From Kosmotoga arenicorallina S304 (GTDB lineage: Bacteria > Thermotogota > Thermotogae > Petrotogales > Kosmotogaceae): a DNA stretch of 64,000 bases. The notes under the pieces were generated by a model. That model worked only from the letters and a program-made list of their open reading frames with translations, was not told the DNA's origin and searched no databases. The stretch covers positions 55,867 to 119,866 of the forward strand of contig NZ_JFHK01000015.1 in the NCBI RefSeq assembly GCF_001636545.1, in the 5' to 3' direction. The position numbers were made by a program, and so were the translations under genes. Of the stretch, positions 52,572 through 60,989 are shown piece after piece. How positions within the stretch are numbered: position 1 is the first letter of the stretch; each line of letters begins with the position of its first letter.

Positions 52572-53801
52572 TTAACGTACAAGATCCCTGAATAGCACGA
52601 GATAATCTTTCAAATGGCGGGTAATGAGGAATTTTTCCCTAACAATTTCCTTGCCTTTGTTACCCATTCTTTCGCGAAGTGCAGGATCTTTCAATAACGT
52701 ACCGGTGTATTCAATGGCTTCGCCAACACTATTGACCAGGTATCCGTTCTCTCCGTGAACTATTTGAAGAGGTATTCCACCTACATTGCCGCCTATTACA
52801 GGCGTATTCTTCCACAATGCTTCGCTTACAGTTAGCGCAAAGCCTTCACGAAGAGACTTCTGGAGAACAACTTCACTTATTCTCTGTGCTGCGTTAACCT
52901 CTATATTTCCAATGCCGTTCAAATTGGTAAGCACTTTGATATCATAATCCATTCCTACATATCTGAGAAGGTCCTCGTATACCTCCCAGCCTTCAGGGTC
53001 GTCAGTGGCCATGGAACCTATCAGGAGCAATTGAAGATCCGGATAGTCCTTTTTAAGCCTCCGGTATGTGTCTACCACCCCTTTTGGATCTTTCCACGGG
53101 TCAAATCGGGAAACCTGTGTAATAACCGGCTTGTCAGGGTCAATTTTCAACTTAGCAATTGCTCTCTTAAATTCTTCCTCACCAAGCTCTCTGTTCTTAT
53201 CACTCAGAGGGTCAATTGAAGGAGGAATCTCATAGAGCCTTTCAACAGATAACTGCCCGGCGTATCGTTTCAGGGTGAAAATCCCTGCATCATAGTGTTT
53301 CATAAAGGAATCTATGAAAGAAATGAATTTCTTGTTAGGGGTTGAAGTATCTATATGACAGCGCCAAACAAGTTTCGCATTTTTCTTGTCGACAAATTCC
53401 GGAAGAGCAACAGGCTGCGGGTCGTGAATCACTACCACATCGTATTCTCCAAAATCGATGTCGGAATTCTTTTTTGTGATACTTCTAAACAGGTTAATAT
53501 CGTTTTCGCTTAGATCGTCCTCTTTTCCTTGAAGAGCATTGTGCATGCGCTTGGTAAGCTCAAAGAATTCCTGAGAGCCGGCAATGACTCTCCATTCAGC
53601 TGATAATCCCACATCGTTCATGAGGGGTACGAGTGTATGAAGGATTTCAGCAACACCGCCACCAAAGGCTGTTGCGTTTATATGCAGTACTTTGAGCCCT
53701 TTAAGCTCTTCACCGAGCTTCGCAATTTTTTCGTATTCAATAAGGGGGATTATCTCCCTGTAATCTTTGAGTCTTTTTGTACCAGTGCGAACTATGTCCA
53801 T
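52572..53801 (-). CDS. treT: Trehalose glycosyltransferring synthase (TreT-like GT4)
   Basis: A 409-residue GT-B glycosyltransferase. INATAFGGGVAEILHTLVPLM near residue 42 is a TreT/GT4 N-terminal motif; VVIHDPQPVALPEF, WRCHIDTSTPN, QVSRFDPWKDPKG, and LREGFALTVSEALWKNTPVIGGNVGGIP (E-x7-E type) follow. TreT joins glucose from NDP-glucose to glucose to make trehalose, or runs in reverse. It ends five bases from the end of the ROK gene on the other strand, and no terminator hairpin is seen between them. Confidence 0.88.
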   Translation of the reverse strand: MDIVRTGTKRLKDYREIIPLIEYEKIAKLGEELKGLKVLHINATAFGGGVAEILHTLVPLMNDVGLSAEWRVIAGSQEFFELTKRMHNALQGKEDDLSENDINLFRSITKKNSDIDFGEYDVVVIHDPQPVALPEFVDKKNAKLVWRCHIDTSTPNKKFISFIDSFMKHYDAGIFTLKRYAGQLSVERLYEIPPSIDPLSDKNRELGEEEFKRAIAKLKIDPDKPVITQVSRFDPWKDPKGVVDTYRRLKKDYPDLQLLLIGSMATDDPEGWEVYEDLLRYVGMDYDIKVLTNLNGIGNIEVNAAQRISEVVLQKSLREGFALTVSEALWKNTPVIGGNVGGIPLQIVHGENGYLVNSVGEAIEYTGTLLKDPALRERMGNKGKEIVREKFLITRHLKDYLVLFRDLVR

Positions 53802-53833
53802 CTTTCTCCCTCCTTTTTATGCTCTCAAAAATA

Positions 53834-53864
53834 ATTATACCTCATTTATTCATTGTATGAACAA
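53834..53864 (-). promoter_or_regulatory. Possible promoter for treT
   Basis: On the minus strand a perfect TATAAT (53834-53839), with TTCATA at a 16-base spacing (53856-53861) or TTGTTC at 19 bases (53859-53864). Confidence 0.5.
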
Positions 53865-54054
53865 ATTATCAGGAAAAATCCCGTGTCTTTCATGTTTATG
53901 CTACACATTTATGTTGAACTTTTCATTTTGGGCATTTAAATGATGAATATATTGCAGAAACTAAAACTTATTTGGCAGCGCAACCGGATTTATTCTTAAA
54001 ATATACAGTATTTCATTGCCCAAACAAATAACATTAATGTGGGAGGTGGTTTTT

Positions 54055-54246
54055 ATGGAAAGACGAAACACACAGAGCTTAAAGGAACTGAAAGAACTCA
54101 TAAGAGAGGGATGGGAGCCAATATCTTATGAAATTAAAGAAGACAAAGTGATTTTTCATCTGGAAAAAGAGCCGGGTCAATTCAATTGGTCAGAAGATCC
54201 TGAACTGAAACAGACCTATGGTGGTGATTGGGCAAACGACGAATAA
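54055..54246 (+). CDS. Small protein of unknown function upstream of gdhA
   Basis: A 63-residue acidic, soluble-looking protein (MERRNTQSLKELKELIREGW) with no recognised motif. A strong GGGAGGTGG is seven bases before the ATG, which argues that it is real. A weak TTGGCA (53972-53977) and TAAAAT (53997-54002) lie upstream at 19-base spacing. gdhA starts 20 bases after its stop, so the two are likely co-transcribed. Confidence 0.6.
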   Translation: MERRNTQSLKELKELIREGWEPISYEIKEDKVIFHLEKEPGQFNWSEDPELKQTYGGDWANDE

Positions 54247-54266
54247 TGTATCAGGGGGTGAAATAG

Positions 54267-55508
54267 GTGAGTCTTTATGAAGATGCTCTATACCAGTTTA
54301 ATAAAGCTATTGGGGTACTCAATGTGCCAGAAGGGTACGCAGAGATACTAAGGAGACCCAAAAGATCTCTTATTGTTGAATTTCCTGTTGTTATGGACGA
54401 CGGCTCAATAAAAGTATTTACAGGGTTTAGAGTCCAGCACAACACCGTGCGGGGTCCGGCAAAAGGTGGCATAAGATATCACCCTGATACTACACTGGAT
54501 GAAGTGAAAGCCCTTGCTTTCTGGATGACATGGAAAACAGCAGTCATGAACCTCCCCTACGGTGGGGCAAAGGGTGGCATAAAAGTGGATCCGAAAAAAC
54601 TCAGCAAAAAAGAGCTTGAAAAACTATCCCGAAGATACTTTTCGGAGATACAAATAATTATAGGTCCACAGAACGATATTCCAGCACCTGACGTCAACAC
54701 CAATCCCGATGTCATGGCGTGGTTCATGGATACGTACAGTATGAATGTGGGATACACTTCGTTGGGGGTTGTAACCGGCAAACCAGTCAACCTTGGAGGT
54801 TCAGAGGGAAGAAAAGAGGCTACCGGCAGGGGTGTAAAGGTATGTGTCGAAAGGGCTTGTAAAGACGTAGGTATTGAGCCATCAAAGGCAACTATTGCTG
54901 TACAGGGATTTGGCAACGTCGGTCAATTCTCAGCTCTTTTGAGCCAGAAAGAGCTTGGCTCAAAAATAGTGGCAGTAAGCGATAGCAAAGGAGGAATATT
55001 CAATTCAAGGGGCCTTGATATTGAAGCTCTGATTGAACACAAGAAAAAATTTGGAAGAGTGGATAGCTTTTCAGATGGAGAGAAACTGAGCCGCGAAGAT
55101 ATATTCAGCATAGAAGCAGATATTCTCATACCAGCGGCTCTGGAAAACTCAATCACCACCGAAAACGTAAATCACGTAAAAGCAAAGGCTATCGTTGAAG
55201 GCGCAAATGGACCTCTTACTCCAGAAGCAGATGAAATATTGAAAACAAAGGGCGTGCTTGTGGTTCCCGATATCCTTGCCAATGCAGGCGGTGTAACCGT
55301 TTCCTATTTTGAATGGGTTCAGGACCTTCAGGCGTTTTTCTGGAAAATAGACCAGATAAGGGAAAACCTCGAAATGATGATGAATGAAGCCTATACCGAA
55401 ACCAGAGAAATAGCAAAAGAGCACGATGTTGATATGAGAACCGCAGCATATATACTCGCAATAAATAGGGTTTTGTACGCTCTAGAAAAGAGAGGTCTTT
55501 ATCCATGA
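54267..55508 (+). CDS. gdhA: Glutamate dehydrogenase
   Basis: A 413-residue hexameric-type enzyme. The substrate site is PAKGGIRYHPD, the catalytic Lys segment is NLPYGGAKGGIKVDP, then QNDIPAPDVNT, EATGRGV, VQGFGNVGQFSA (dinucleotide site) and GANGPLTPEAD. Its length matches thermophile NAD(P)-GDH. It interconverts glutamate with 2-oxoglutarate and ammonia. The start is GTG at 54267 behind GGGGGTG. Confidence 0.96.
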   Translation: MSLYEDALYQFNKAIGVLNVPEGYAEILRRPKRSLIVEFPVVMDDGSIKVFTGFRVQHNTVRGPAKGGIRYHPDTTLDEVKALAFWMTWKTAVMNLPYGGAKGGIKVDPKKLSKKELEKLSRRYFSEIQIIIGPQNDIPAPDVNTNPDVMAWFMDTYSMNVGYTSLGVVTGKPVNLGGSEGRKEATGRGVKVCVERACKDVGIEPSKATIAVQGFGNVGQFSALLSQKELGSKIVAVSDSKGGIFNSRGLDIEALIEHKKKFGRVDSFSDGEKLSREDIFSIEADILIPAALENSITTENVNHVKAKAIVEGANGPLTPEADEILKTKGVLVVPDILANAGGVTVSYFEWVQDLQAFFWKIDQIRENLEMMMNEAYTETREIAKEHDVDMRTAAYILAINRVLYALEKRGLYP

Positions 55509-55598
55509 TAGAGGCTTTCTGTTATAATAATAAAGAGTTGAAGCTCCTGAACTTAAACTAATCTTTCCAGCTGCGCAACTCCATGGAAATCAAACGCG

Positions 55599-55628
55599 AA
55601 TAATATTTACTATGAAGGAAATATTATT
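55599..55628. repeat. AT-rich inverted repeat before the BMP-family gene
   Basis: AATAATATTT (55599-55608), ten-base loop, AAATATTATT (55619-55628), a perfect ten-base inverted repeat about 32 bases before the start. It could be an operator for the RpiR regulator encoded downstream, or a weak hairpin. No clear promoter was seen in the 150-base gap. Confidence 0.45.
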
Positions 55629-55660
55629 TTCTGGATGTTTGTTTTGCATGGAGGTGCATT

Positions 55661-56650
55661 ATGAAAAGGACGCTACTTCTTCTTGTGGTACTCACAGCGA
55701 TTGCAATTGCCTTTGCAAAGTACAACGTGGGAATACTCATTCCCGGGGAAATCGGGGGTAATCCCATTTACGAACTCGTTGCGGCGGGGGCAGAGAAGGC
55801 CGAAGGAACTGAAATAAGTGTCAAATTGGTAGAAGGTGGATACAACCCGGGGAAATGGGAACCGTTACTTCGATCAATGGCGGCATCAAGAAAATATGAC
55901 CTGTTGATTACTCTAACAGAAGGCATGCCCGACCCTGTAAAAAGAGTGGCGGCTGAATTTCCTGAACAGAAAATAGTTCTTGTTGACGGTATTCTCAATG
56001 AAGAAATTGAGAATGTATACTCAATAGGTTTTCGCGATGAAGAGATGGCCTTTTTAGCCGGGATATTTGCCGGCCTTGTTACGCGTTCTGAACTGGCGGG
56101 CTCAAATCCTGAACACATTGTAGGCTTAATAGCGGGAGACACCTATCCAGCGATGACGGAAAAAATGAAACCAGCATATGAGAAGGGTGTAAAGCTCGTT
56201 ACTCCCGATGCACAAGTCGTTTTCAGCGTAGCAGGAAGCTGGGCTGACCCGACCAAGGGGAAAGAATTGGCCGCGGAGCAATACGATAAAGGCGTGGATA
56301 TAATACTTTCCATAGCGGGAGGTACAGGAATTGGCATCATAGACGAAGCAAGCACCAGGGGAACATACGTGATGGGTGTTGATTCAAACATAATTCCCTT
56401 CAAGCCAGGCACGATATTGGCCTGTGCCTTGAAACACATTGACAGGGTGATATACGATATCATTGTCGATGCCAGCAGAGGACAGCTGATCTATGGGAAA
56501 AACATAAGGGTCGGCGTTTCCGAAGGCGTAATTGGATTTACCTTTGAAGATGAGAACTACAAAAAATACGTTCCAGAATGGATTAGGGAGATTGTGAAAG
56601 CCTACTACACACTCTTGAAATACTCCCTTATCGACGTTCTGGGGGAATGA
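55661..56650 (+). CDS. BMP-family ABC substrate-binding lipoprotein-like protein
   Basis: A 329-residue exported protein with a signal peptide (MKRTLLLLVVLTAIAIAFA) lacking a lipobox Cys. The BMP/PnrA features are GGNPIYELVAAGAEKA, KYDLLITLTEGMPDPV, GFRDEEMAFLAGIFAGL, GLIAGDTYPAM and ADIILS-like VDIILSIAGGTGIGIIDEA. BMP proteins usually bind purine nucleosides. No permease or ATPase is adjacent, only an RpiR regulator overlapping by four bases. Confidence 0.87.
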   Translation: MKRTLLLLVVLTAIAIAFAKYNVGILIPGEIGGNPIYELVAAGAEKAEGTEISVKLVEGGYNPGKWEPLLRSMAASRKYDLLITLTEGMPDPVKRVAAEFPEQKIVLVDGILNEEIENVYSIGFRDEEMAFLAGIFAGLVTRSELAGSNPEHIVGLIAGDTYPAMTEKMKPAYEKGVKLVTPDAQVVFSVAGSWADPTKGKELAAEQYDKGVDIILSIAGGTGIGIIDEASTRGTYVMGVDSNIIPFKPGTILACALKHIDRVIYDIIVDASRGQLIYGKNIRVGVSEGVIGFTFEDENYKKYVPEWIREIVKAYYTLLKYSLIDVLGE

Positions 56651-57477
56651 AGTTGAAGAGTTTTATAAACCAGTTCAACGAGAAACTACCTGCTCTGACG
56701 AAAATTGAGGAGAAAATCGCCCGTTTCATTCTCGAGAACCCTGAAAGCGCTGTGAAGATGTCTGTTCAGCTTCTCGCTGAAAAAGCCGGTGCCGCTCCTT
56801 CAACAGTAATAAAAATGTGCAGAAAATTGGGGTTTAGCGGTTTTTCAGAGTTGAAGCTCACCCTTGCCTCAGAGATAAACCTTGCGCTTTCAAGAAATGT
56901 TAATTTCGATGACCTTCAAAGCACTTTTGGAAACTACAATGGATTTGTGGCAGAGCTAATAGAGGCTGAGCTTGCGCACCTGAAAAGCGAAGAGCTCGAG
57001 AAAGCCTCAAAAATATTAAGCGATGCCAGATATGTGGATATTTACTCCTTTGGCTTTGATTCCATCGAGGGGCTTGATCTCTACCACAAGCTGGTTCTCC
57101 TAGGCAAAAGGGTGCAACACATCGAAAATGGGTATATGCAGATGATATCGGCTTCCAGGTTAAAGGAAGGGGATGCGGTTATAGCCATTTCCAGCACCGG
57201 AACTTCAAGGGACTTGCATGCAGCTGTCAAGCATGCGAAGCACTTCAAAGCAAAGGTGATATCCATTGCGCCGGAAAGCTCAATTCTTTCAGAAGAAGCT
57301 GACGTTTCGCTTAGCACATATTTCAAAAAGCTCATCTTGCGAGACGGTGGCATAGCAACGAGAATAGTACAGGCCTTTGTGATAGATGAGCTATTCATCA
57401 GAGTATTGAAAAGAGATGAAAAAGCGAAAGAGTATTACGAAAAGTTCAAAGAAGTACTCGATTTGAAAAGACGTTAG
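56647..57477 (+). CDS. RpiR/MurR-family transcriptional regulator
   Basis: A 276-residue protein with an N-terminal RpiR helix-turn-helix (KIEEKIARFILENPESAVKMSVQLLAEKAGAAPSTVIKMCRKLGFSGFSELKLTL) and a C-terminal SIS domain (VDIYSFGFDSIEGLDLYHKLVLLGKRV, AVIAISSTGTSRDLHAAVKHAK) that would sense a sugar phosphate. It overlaps the BMP gene by four bases and probably regulates it. Confidence 0.93.
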   Translation: MKLKSFINQFNEKLPALTKIEEKIARFILENPESAVKMSVQLLAEKAGAAPSTVIKMCRKLGFSGFSELKLTLASEINLALSRNVNFDDLQSTFGNYNGFVAELIEAELAHLKSEELEKASKILSDARYVDIYSFGFDSIEGLDLYHKLVLLGKRVQHIENGYMQMISASRLKEGDAVIAISSTGTSRDLHAAVKHAKHFKAKVISIAPESSILSEEADVSLSTYFKKLILRDGGIATRIVQAFVIDELFIRVLKRDEKAKEYYEKFKEVLDLKRR

Positions 57478-57486
57478 AGGAGAAAA

Positions 57487-57515
57487 GAGCCGGGATCAAT
57501 TCCCGGCTCCTTCTA
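57487..57515. terminator. Bidirectional terminator containing the tetR-family stop codon
   Basis: Stem GAGCCGGGA (57487-57495) and TCCCGGCTC (57501-57509), loop TCAAT. The minus-strand regulator ends here: its TGA (57496-57498) is in the loop. On the minus strand the stem is followed by TTTTCT; on the plus strand only by CTTCT. Confidence 0.8.
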
Positions 57516-58074
57516 TTGTACTGGATAAACCTCGCCAGATAATCTCTCTTATTCTGTCGAGCTTATCCGGGTCATCGGTGATATTCAAACCATTTAGAAT
57601 GAGTTCGGCAGCTACCTCAGGATCCACTATTTCCAGGATTTCTTTGCTGTTTTTCCCTGATTCGATTAATCTGGAAATTTTGCTCCTGAGCTCGTTGTAT
57701 CTCTCCCTTGCCTTTTTCCACATCTCAAGGTCTTCTCTGGCCAAATTGCCTTTTTCCCGCTGGATAATCTTAATGGTATCTCTCTTGTTGGTGACAAAAT
57801 CAACATATGCTTTGAGTAACCTCTTTATCTTCTTCAGATACACGCTTTCTGTATCCACTTCTTTGAAAAGGTGTTCTTCAAGCTCATCCAGCGAATATCG
57901 CCATACGTCGTAGTATAAATCTTCTTTGCTTGGAAAATAATAGTAAATCAGCGCTTTTTTTACCCCGGCAATACTGGCGATTTCAGACATGCTTACACCA
58001 TCATGCCCCTTTTCGGCAAAGGCCTTCCTTGCTGCTAACAGGATCCTTTCCTTTGTGGATAACTTTTTCTTCAC
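57496..58074 (-). CDS. TetR-family transcriptional regulator
   Basis: A 192-residue regulator. The N-terminal helix-turn-helix is RILLAARKAFAEKGHDGVSMSEIASIAGVKKALIYYYFPSKEDLYYDVW; the C-terminal ligand domain is helical and charged. The start is GTG at 58074. It is 18 bases downstream of the radical SAM gene and probably co-transcribed; a palindrome fitting a TetR operator lies before that gene, so autoregulation is likely. Confidence 0.92.
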   Translation of the reverse strand: MKKKLSTKERILLAARKAFAEKGHDGVSMSEIASIAGVKKALIYYYFPSKEDLYYDVWRYSLDELEEHLFKEVDTESVYLKKIKRLLKAYVDFVTNKRDTIKIIQREKGNLAREDLEMWKKARERYNELRSKISRLIESGKNSKEILEIVDPEVAAELILNGLNITDDPDKLDRIREIIWRGLSSTIEGAGN

Positions 58075-58092
58075 CGGGGGTCACCGCCATTC

Positions 58093-59538
58093 TTACGCCT
58101 TTTTGTCAAGGGCGAGTTTTTCTTCGTTATTTGCGTATCTCCTCATTCTGGTTTCAAAATCGTATATGCCGCGCTTCGAAGGATGGGTTTCCGCATAGCC
58201 GTGTTCATAGTAAAGCTTATCAGCATAGACCTTCCATTCTTCAGCGAGTTTGTCCAGTTCGGGCGCGAGTTCGGTAACCACTCTTTCGCTTCCATCATGT
58301 TGAGGGATTGCGTTGAACTTCTTCACCATAGCCCTGAGTACTTTGGGATTGTCAATGATTGGACAGGGTCTGAACAGGTTATTACTGTATGGAACCATTC
58401 TCTTATAAGCTGTGAAGAACGGTGATTTCAAAATTTCAAGAAGGCTCTTATCCCTTATGCTGTCAACAGCGAACTGCTGGAATACACAGGGCTCTGCATA
58501 ACCCTTGGCGTTGATGTGCAAATACTTAGAACCGGCAGCAAGACAGCCGTGGGTAAGGAAACCATGGTTCCAGAAATCTGCGACAAAGGCAAACTTCCCT
58601 CCAAGCCTTAGTTCCTCTGTCTTGAAGAACCTTTCATACCTCTGTTCCGGTGTTGGCACGAGATCCATGGAAGGATTCATTCCTACCGGCATAAACTGGA
58701 ATACCCAGACATAAGACACGCCATTTTCCTTCAAATAATCCCAGAATTCATCTTTCATCATGACATCATGGTTCATTTTCGTGGCGGTTACTGAAGAGCC
58801 GAATATTACGCCTGCTTCTCTCAGGTACTCCCACGCTTTCTGGATCTTTGCAAAGACACCCCTTCCTCTTCTCCAATCAGTTTCAGCTTCAAAGCCTTCA
58901 ACTGAAATGGCAAGAGTTGCATTACCGAGTTCAGCAAGCTTTTCAGCCTTCTCCTTGGTGATGAGAGTGCCGTTTGTGTAGATCTGGAAGTAACTGTCGT
59001 TAAATTCTTCCAGGGTTTCGAAGAGATGCGGCCATACAAAGGGCTCTCCACCGGTAATAATGAAGAAGTAAATGCCGAGTTCATTTGCTTCCCTTATGAG
59101 CTTCCATACTTCCTCTTTAGAGAGCTGGTACTTCCTGCCGTACAATCCCGCGTAGCAGCCTACACAGTTAAGGTTGCAAGCATAAGTGGGGCTGATTACG
59201 AGAAGCTTTGGCGGAACTAATTGGTGCTCCATCATCTTCTCTTGCCTGATTTTTTCGCCTACGGCAAATTCGTTGATTACGAGATTGGTCATAACCTTTT
59301 CAACAGCCTTTGGACTAGCTTTCTGGAAGATTTCCTTCCATGATGTGATCATAGGATGCTTTTCTTTCGCCATGTTGGCGAGCTTTTTCAAACCGCTTTT
59401 AGCCGGTTCCTTGCTAAGTGCAGCAACAGTCGAGAAAAGCCTGTAAATGGTTTCTTCAGATGAATTTCTCACCACACTTCCAACAAACTTCCCGGCCTGC
59501 TTAAGCATGGACTGCTTCATACTATCTACAAATCCCAT
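58093..59538 (-). CDS. Radical SAM protein with SPASM/twitch-like C-terminal cysteines
   Basis: A 481-residue protein: about 110 helical residues first, then a radical SAM domain with CNLNCVGCYAG (CxxxCxxC), FFIITGGEPFVWP, IYTNGTLIT and LAISVEGF. After the barrel, extra cysteines occur as HGCLAAGSKYLHINAKGYAEPCVFQQ and FRPCPIID, as in proteins with an auxiliary cluster. The substrate is unknown; no small precursor peptide gene is recognised nearby. It leads an operon with a TetR regulator. Confidence 0.85.
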   Translation of the reverse strand: MGFVDSMKQSMLKQAGKFVGSVVRNSSEETIYRLFSTVAALSKEPAKSGLKKLANMAKEKHPMITSWKEIFQKASPKAVEKVMTNLVINEFAVGEKIRQEKMMEHQLVPPKLLVISPTYACNLNCVGCYAGLYGRKYQLSKEEVWKLIREANELGIYFFIITGGEPFVWPHLFETLEEFNDSYFQIYTNGTLITKEKAEKLAELGNATLAISVEGFEAETDWRRGRGVFAKIQKAWEYLREAGVIFGSSVTATKMNHDVMMKDEFWDYLKENGVSYVWVFQFMPVGMNPSMDLVPTPEQRYERFFKTEELRLGGKFAFVADFWNHGFLTHGCLAAGSKYLHINAKGYAEPCVFQQFAVDSIRDKSLLEILKSPFFTAYKRMVPYSNNLFRPCPIIDNPKVLRAMVKKFNAIPQHDGSERVVTELAPELDKLAEEWKVYADKLYYEHGYAETHPSKRGIYDFETRMRRYANNEEKLALDKKA

Positions 59539-59563
59539 GTGTTCACCCCCATAAAGTTTTTAC

Positions 59564-59577
59564 TTACCGGTCGGTAA
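59564..59577 (-). promoter_or_regulatory. Candidate TetR operator before the radical SAM-tetR operon
   Basis: TTACCGGTCGGTAA on the plus strand is a palindrome of TTACCG and CGGTAA around GT. It lies 26 bases before the radical SAM start. On the minus strand a TTTACC inside it is followed after 17 bases by TTTATG, so it may overlap the -35. Confidence 0.65.
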
Positions 59578-59666
59578 AATACTACTCTGCACAGGTTTCT
59601 TTTATTATGCATGTTCTTTACTATTATGGAACAAGAATGATGGGAAGATATAACACATTTTGAGGA

Positions 59667-60016
59667 ACGACTGCTGGTGGAGCGACGCTTGCAGAGGCTG
59701 ACAAATGGTAATACGACAAATGATAAAACGACTGCTGGTGGTACGACTATTGATGATGCGACGCTTGCAGAGGCTGTCAGATGATGGAACGACTGTTGGT
59801 GATGCGAAGTTTGCAAGAAAAACACGAGAAGCCGAGAGCCGAGAGCCGCTGTGCGGCGACAGATGATAGTACGACAGTTGGTGGGACGACTATTGATGGG
59901 ACGACGCTTGCGGAGGCTGACAAATGGTGGAACGACGGTTGATGGTACGAGGGTTGGTGGAGCGAGGAATGATAATACGACAAATGACAATGCAACTGCT
60001 GGTGGTACGACACGCT
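59667..60016. repeat. Degenerate 15-bp-period minisatellite
   Basis: About 20 imperfect units of roughly ACGACnnnTGrTGrT follow each other, for example ACGACTGCTGGTGGT then ACGACTATTGATGAT at 59728-59757, and ACGACAGTTGGTGGG then ACGACTATTGATGGG near 59871-59900. A 31-base variant (GACGCTTGCAGAGGCTGACA type) occurs three times near 59683, 59759 and 59902. The array is interrupted at 59822-59858 by a GC-rich element found again near the window end. No gene with a ribosome binding site lies here, although both strands are partly open because the period is a multiple of three. Confidence 0.85.
59822..59858 (+). repeat. GC-rich dispersed repeat element, copy 1
   Basis: Contains GCCGAGAGCC twice in tandem followed by GCTGTGCGGC. 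A related copy in opposite orientation is at 63896-63934. It splits the 15-bp-period array. Confidence 0.65.
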
Positions 60017-60064
60017 GGAAAGTAACCTTCTTGGCTTTTAATAAACTTGTCCGGTTAATTGTAC

Positions 60065-60448
60065 TTATCTTCTCAAAAATTCATCAGGTAAAAGAACTTC
60101 TACATCATCAACCGGGAAGTGTTTTTTATTACCGGTAATTATCACAGCACTGGCTGAAACAGCTGCTTCATAAAAGGGCAGATCGTAAGGATCAGGAAGC
60201 GATGCATCTATGGGATGGGGAGTAACAAAAATCCCGTTTTTTTCTAAAAAGCGAAGCAAAATTTCAACCAAAGCAGGGTCAAAACCAAATTTCTTTCTTA
60301 GAAGAACTTCTCTATATTCATTAATAATTCTTGCGTCAAAGCAAGGAGTAACTTGACCGGCAATCACCTTGTTCAAAACTGAAGCAGGTTTGCTATATGG
60401 CTTAAGCAATGCTGAAACAAGCACATTTGTGTCAATAACAACCTTCAA
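60065..60448 (-). CDS. PIN-domain toxin of a toxin-antitoxin pair
   Basis: A 127-residue PIN protein. The acidic residues expected for the nuclease site are Asp in VVIDTNVLVSAL, Glu in NEYREVL, Asp in PDPYDLPFYEAA and a final NKKHF. It is of the type often annotated as putative toxin component, PIN family. Its ATG overlaps the stop of the upstream antitoxin gene by four bases. It would be an RNase blocked by its partner. Confidence 0.85.
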   Translation of the reverse strand: MKVVIDTNVLVSALLKPYSKPASVLNKVIAGQVTPCFDARIINEYREVLLRKKFGFDPALVEILLRFLEKNGIFVTPHPIDASLPDPYDLPFYEAAVSASAVIITGNKKHFPVDDVEVLLPDEFLRR

Positions 60449-60720
60449 AGTTCTCTCCTGGCCTTACTAATTTCATCTTCAATTTCTTTATCACTCAGCT
60501 TTGATTTTCCTGATTTCATTGAACTAAGTCTCATCTTCTCAACAGCAAATTGAGCCAAAGACTGATCTATTAGTTTCAATAACGCTTCCACATCATCACC
60601 GGCTTTTATCATTATTGCCTTTGGTTTTCCTTTTGAAGTGATTACTATCTCTTCATCATCAAGAATTTTCCATAACTTCGATGGGTTGCTTCTTAATTCT
60701 CTTGAAGGAATAAATTTCAC
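60445..60720 (-). CDS. Phd/YefM-like antitoxin partner of the PIN protein
   Basis: A 91-residue protein: FIPSRELRSNPSKLWKILDDEEIVITSKGKPKAIMIKAGDD is a Phd/YefM-type DNA-binding fold, and the charged tail (DKEIEDEISKARREL) would bind the toxin. The start is a GTG at 60720, six bases after GGAGGTG; an ATG at 60735 overlaps that site. Stop and toxin start overlap, the usual arrangement. Confidence 0.8.
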   Translation of the reverse strand: MKFIPSRELRSNPSKLWKILDDEEIVITSKGKPKAIMIKAGDDVEALLKLIDQSLAQFAVEKMRLSSMKSGKSKLSDKEIEDEISKARREL

Positions 60721-60725
60721 ATCAG

Positions 60726-60989
60726 TCACCTCCATTCATAGAAGAATTGCCATACAAGTGCATGCATAACTACATACATTATAACATACATATCAATTTT
60801 CCTCGCTGGCGAAACAGTATTTTCCCACGCCTTTAAAAAGCAGTTTGGCAGATTGGATGATTTGCTCTTGGCGTTATTTGCTAACTCTTTTAGTTTGTTT
60901 TTCATAGATCCCAAACTATGCAGTTGGTTAATGAAACCAGAAAGAGAAGAGAAAAAGGCTTTAGGATTATGAACAAGCAAAGCGAACAT
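60726..60989 (-). CDS. Doubtful ORF, possibly the tail of the decayed transposase
   Basis: An 87-codon open frame (MFALLVHNPKAFFSSLSGF at the start) without a clear ribosome binding site, lying directly downstream of the transposase remnant on the same strand and running into the antitoxin promoter region. It may be a frameshifted C-terminal piece of that transposase. Confidence 0.25.
   Translation of the reverse strand: MFALLVHNPKAFFSSLSGFINQLHSLGSMKNKLKELANNAKSKSSNLPNCFLKAWENTVSPARKIDMYVIMYVVMHALVWQFFYEWR
60778..60783 (-). promoter_or_regulatory. Possible -10 and repeat operator of the toxin-antitoxin pair
   Basis: TATAAT on the minus strand lies between two direct copies of ATGTATGT. A matching -35 is not evident. 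Repeats around the -10 of an antitoxin gene are typical autoregulatory sites. Confidence 0.35.

Noticed and set aside
59667..60016. CRISPR array
   Set aside because: The units are 15 bases, degenerate and continuous, without constant repeats and unique spacers of 30 or more bases; no cas genes are in the window.
59526..60138. Coding sequences on both strands in the minisatellite
   Set aside because: The frames stay open because the period is a multiple of three; they lack ribosome binding sites and have low-complexity products.
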